Source: Echinococcus granulosus (taxonomy: Eukaryota > Platyhelminthes > Cestoda > Cyclophyllidea > Taeniidae). Taken from it: 64,000 nt of DNA. The position numbers and the translations under genes are program-made. This document shows, piece after piece, positions 61,983-64,000 of the stretch (the stretch's first letter is position 1; each line of letters begins with the position of its first letter). The stretch is taken from assembly GCF_000524195.1 (NCBI RefSeq), contig NW_020170432.1, positions 211,479-275,478 on the forward strand, written 5' to 3'. The notes beneath the pieces were generated by a model. That model worked only from the letters and a program-made list of their open reading frames with translations. It did not search any database and was not told the DNA's origin.

Positions 61983-64000
61983 TCAAACAAAAGTGGCCTT
62001 GGGGAAAATGAGGGTCCTTGAGCGCGAGGCCGCTGAAGTATTGGAAGTCGTGGTAGTCAAGAGAGCTAATGGAGGGGTTGGTAAACCCTCGTTTCGCTCA
62101 ACATCATCATCAGGGAAGGGATTCTTCATAAGTTCCAGACTGCCACTGCCACAATCTCCACCCTCACCTTCAGTAGCCGCGGTAGTTGTGGTACCGGCTG
62201 CGTAGTGCGACAAGCCGGGATGCGTGTTCTGATTCCGTGGCCATGAGGTGGTGACACTGGATTGGTAGCGAAGGTCCCAGACACCTGCCGGGTGATTTGT
62301 CTGATAGTAGGCTTCACAACTCGTTGTCGGTATGATTTTCCCACGGCTAGCGGCTGGATCCAGACATTGATAGTCGTCTGTGAAAGAGATAGACCTCTTT
62401 CAGGATCACCCTACTGGCCCGAGTTGCAGAAAACCTCCCAATTGCACATTATCGCATGAGAGATGGAAATGTATAAACTACTACTTGGCTCTGGGATGAA
62501 ATGAGAGGGAATCAACTGTCCCCATGGTCAACTGAGACATCTCTGTGAATGGGACACCGGGGCCAGTGAGTGAGCAATCGCCAAATGTGCCATAGAAACC
62601 ATCCCAAACCTTTAGGAGCATCACCTGTACTGTCACACAGACCGCTAACCCGTGAAAGTTCCCTACAAGCATGAAACCGGCCCAGATACAGGTCCGTATT
62701 GCCTTCGCTAAATTCCAGGCTTAGCATGCGACAGGTATAGAAACTTTTGCCTACCCTAACGCCATGGTGCCTTGTGTACAAAGTTCACCCTCCAATCTAC
62801 ATTTTGCAATCAGACTCTTTGTGTTGCAAAGGCCTTCTGAATGAACAGCCAAAGCTAAAGTAGGATTAATAAGATGAAGGACTGGCGAGAAATCCTACGG
62901 CACATTTATGGAACCATAAATCCGGGGCTAAACACCCATTTCTAGTCTAAACAACGACAATTGGTCACACACCTTAGTTGCGAGATGACGCACAAGGTGA
63001 GACTGCAGCTGCATCGGCAACATGTACAAATGGGGAGTAGGAAAGGAGGGTGTGGGGGTACAGATACATTCATTTATTATAAATTAGAGGAATGAATGCG
63101 CATACACGCACTCACGCACCCATGTTCAGCCTTTTTTCTGCCTTCTATTAGCACCTGCGGGAACAGCAGACTGAGAAGAGCTGGCGTGTTTACTTCTGTA
63201 AGCTAGGTGGGAACGCAGAATCTGGCTTTTTGATCATGGGTGAAGCCTCTCTCAGAGAGGTTATCTATAGCATGCCCCTCAACAACGACCTTTGCTAACT
63301 GGGTACCTGGCTGGCCACAACCTCCGCTTCTTCGTGTTGTATTTTAGCCCTCCGAAGCACTTCACCCTCCAAGAATACAATACTAACCATTTGCCTATTC
63401 TCTCTCACAAAATACTGGAGACGACCTCTCTAGACTAGCACAACGCATCGTTGGCCTCTCTTACCTTGTCCACAATGCGCCTGTTGTTGAATAGGTCCCA
63501 CAACCGGTCTAGAGTTGATAAGTGATGTAGGGCCCAGGATGCCATAGCTGGTAGACTGTTGAATGGACTGTGAATGGGGATAGAGAATCTCATTCCCTAG
63601 TTGATAACCATCTCGATAAGGGGAGCAGTCGATCATAGCCTGAGGCACGGGTGAGAAGGGTATTGCGGGGAGAATGCGAGCTCCCTGATGAGGATCGACA
63701 AAGTGCCCCTCCAGTCGACCGGATGAGGCACTGCTGAGGTACTGAAATAAGCAGACAGGATTATTCATTAGATAGTAGATGTCTAAGCTTGAGGCTAAAA
63801 AGTTTTAACAATGACAAGTTTGACACTTGGACACTTTGAAACTAAATTTGGCCAATTTTGGCCGGCTCGGAGTTTGCAGCTTCCACGAAGAATCTGTTTT
63901 ACAGGAGCGGAGAGTTAATTAGAATGCGAGATCTTTTTACCGGGTAGATGGATGGGAACAGGAGACAGAAATCTCTTCTCAAGCAGCAGCAGCAGAGGTC
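61983..64000 (-). CDS. C-terminal part of an unidentified protein, possibly a receptor tail (partial)
   Basis: Minus-strand gene running in from beyond the right edge. Exons: 64000-63941 (partial), 63741-63465, 62284-61983, with stop TGA. Junctions are GT-AG and phases match (0, then 1), giving 212 residues in view. The first partial exon reads DLCCCCLRRDFCLLFP; a cysteine cluster followed by basic residues is typical just inside a membrane helix and could be palmitoylated (inference). The rest is low-complexity, Pro-, Ser-, Gln- and Thr-rich with scattered tyrosines (SPYRDGYQLG, TSYGILGP) and no folded domain, as in the cytoplasmic tail of an adhesion or guidance receptor. It ends ATFV, a class I PDZ-ligand pattern (S/T-X-V). 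Family not identified. The weakest link is the donor of the edge exon (GTAAAA). Confidence 0.65.

Noticed and set aside
1..64000. CRISPR arrays, operons, bacterial insertion sequences, prophage
   Set aside because: The window is clearly intron-bearing eukaryotic DNA; no regular spaced repeats or prokaryotic gene arrangement was seen.

Overview
This window is eukaryotic and gene-poor. Coding sequence is broken into short exons by canonical GT-AG introns, dispersed repeats and simple-sequence tracts are common, and there are two 100-base assembly gaps (8674-8773 and 34464-34563). A secreted pro-peptide type carrying amidated FLRL/FLRI-like peptides, and the sparse, repeat-rich layout, suggest a flatworm, possibly a large-genome tapeworm. 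That identification is an inference; no rRNA or mitochondrial marker is present to confirm it.

Left part (1-9.6 kb). A short duplicated region with broken reading frames lies at 1.2-2.35 kb. Two small minus-strand genes follow, at 4.4-6.0 kb and 8.8-9.5 kb. I read both as neuropeptide precursors: each has a tiny first coding exon, a phase-2 intron inside the signal peptide, and one peptide at the very C-terminus after a Lys-Arg site (AQFLRL-Gly and AQFLRI-Gly). From 9.6 to 20.3 kb I see no convincing gene, only diverged repeats, one very short ORF and a G-quadruplex motif.

Middle (20.3-40.1 kb). One minus-strand gene in about 13 exons fills this part. It encodes a monocarboxylate-transporter-like (SLC16, major facilitator) protein of about 1,058 residues with a central cytoplasmic loop of about 490 residues. 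Phases agree at every junction I checked, and the summed length is a multiple of three. One intron is almost entirely a pyrimidine-rich degenerate minisatellite.

Right part. Divergently, 2.8 kb away, lies a complete plus-strand eight-exon gene for mitochondrial glutamyl-tRNA(Gln) amidotransferase subunit B (GatB, about 574 aa, 42,856-45,771). From 46 to 55.9 kb and 56.4 to 62 kb the sequence is mostly repeats and unassigned ORFs. An unassigned pair of plus-strand 3' exons lies at about 56.0-56.4 kb. At the right edge (61,983-64,000, minus) are the last three exons of an unidentified, low-complexity protein ending in a PDZ-ligand-like tail. The genes look functionally independent: peptide signalling, solute transport, mitochondrial translation and a possible membrane receptor tail.
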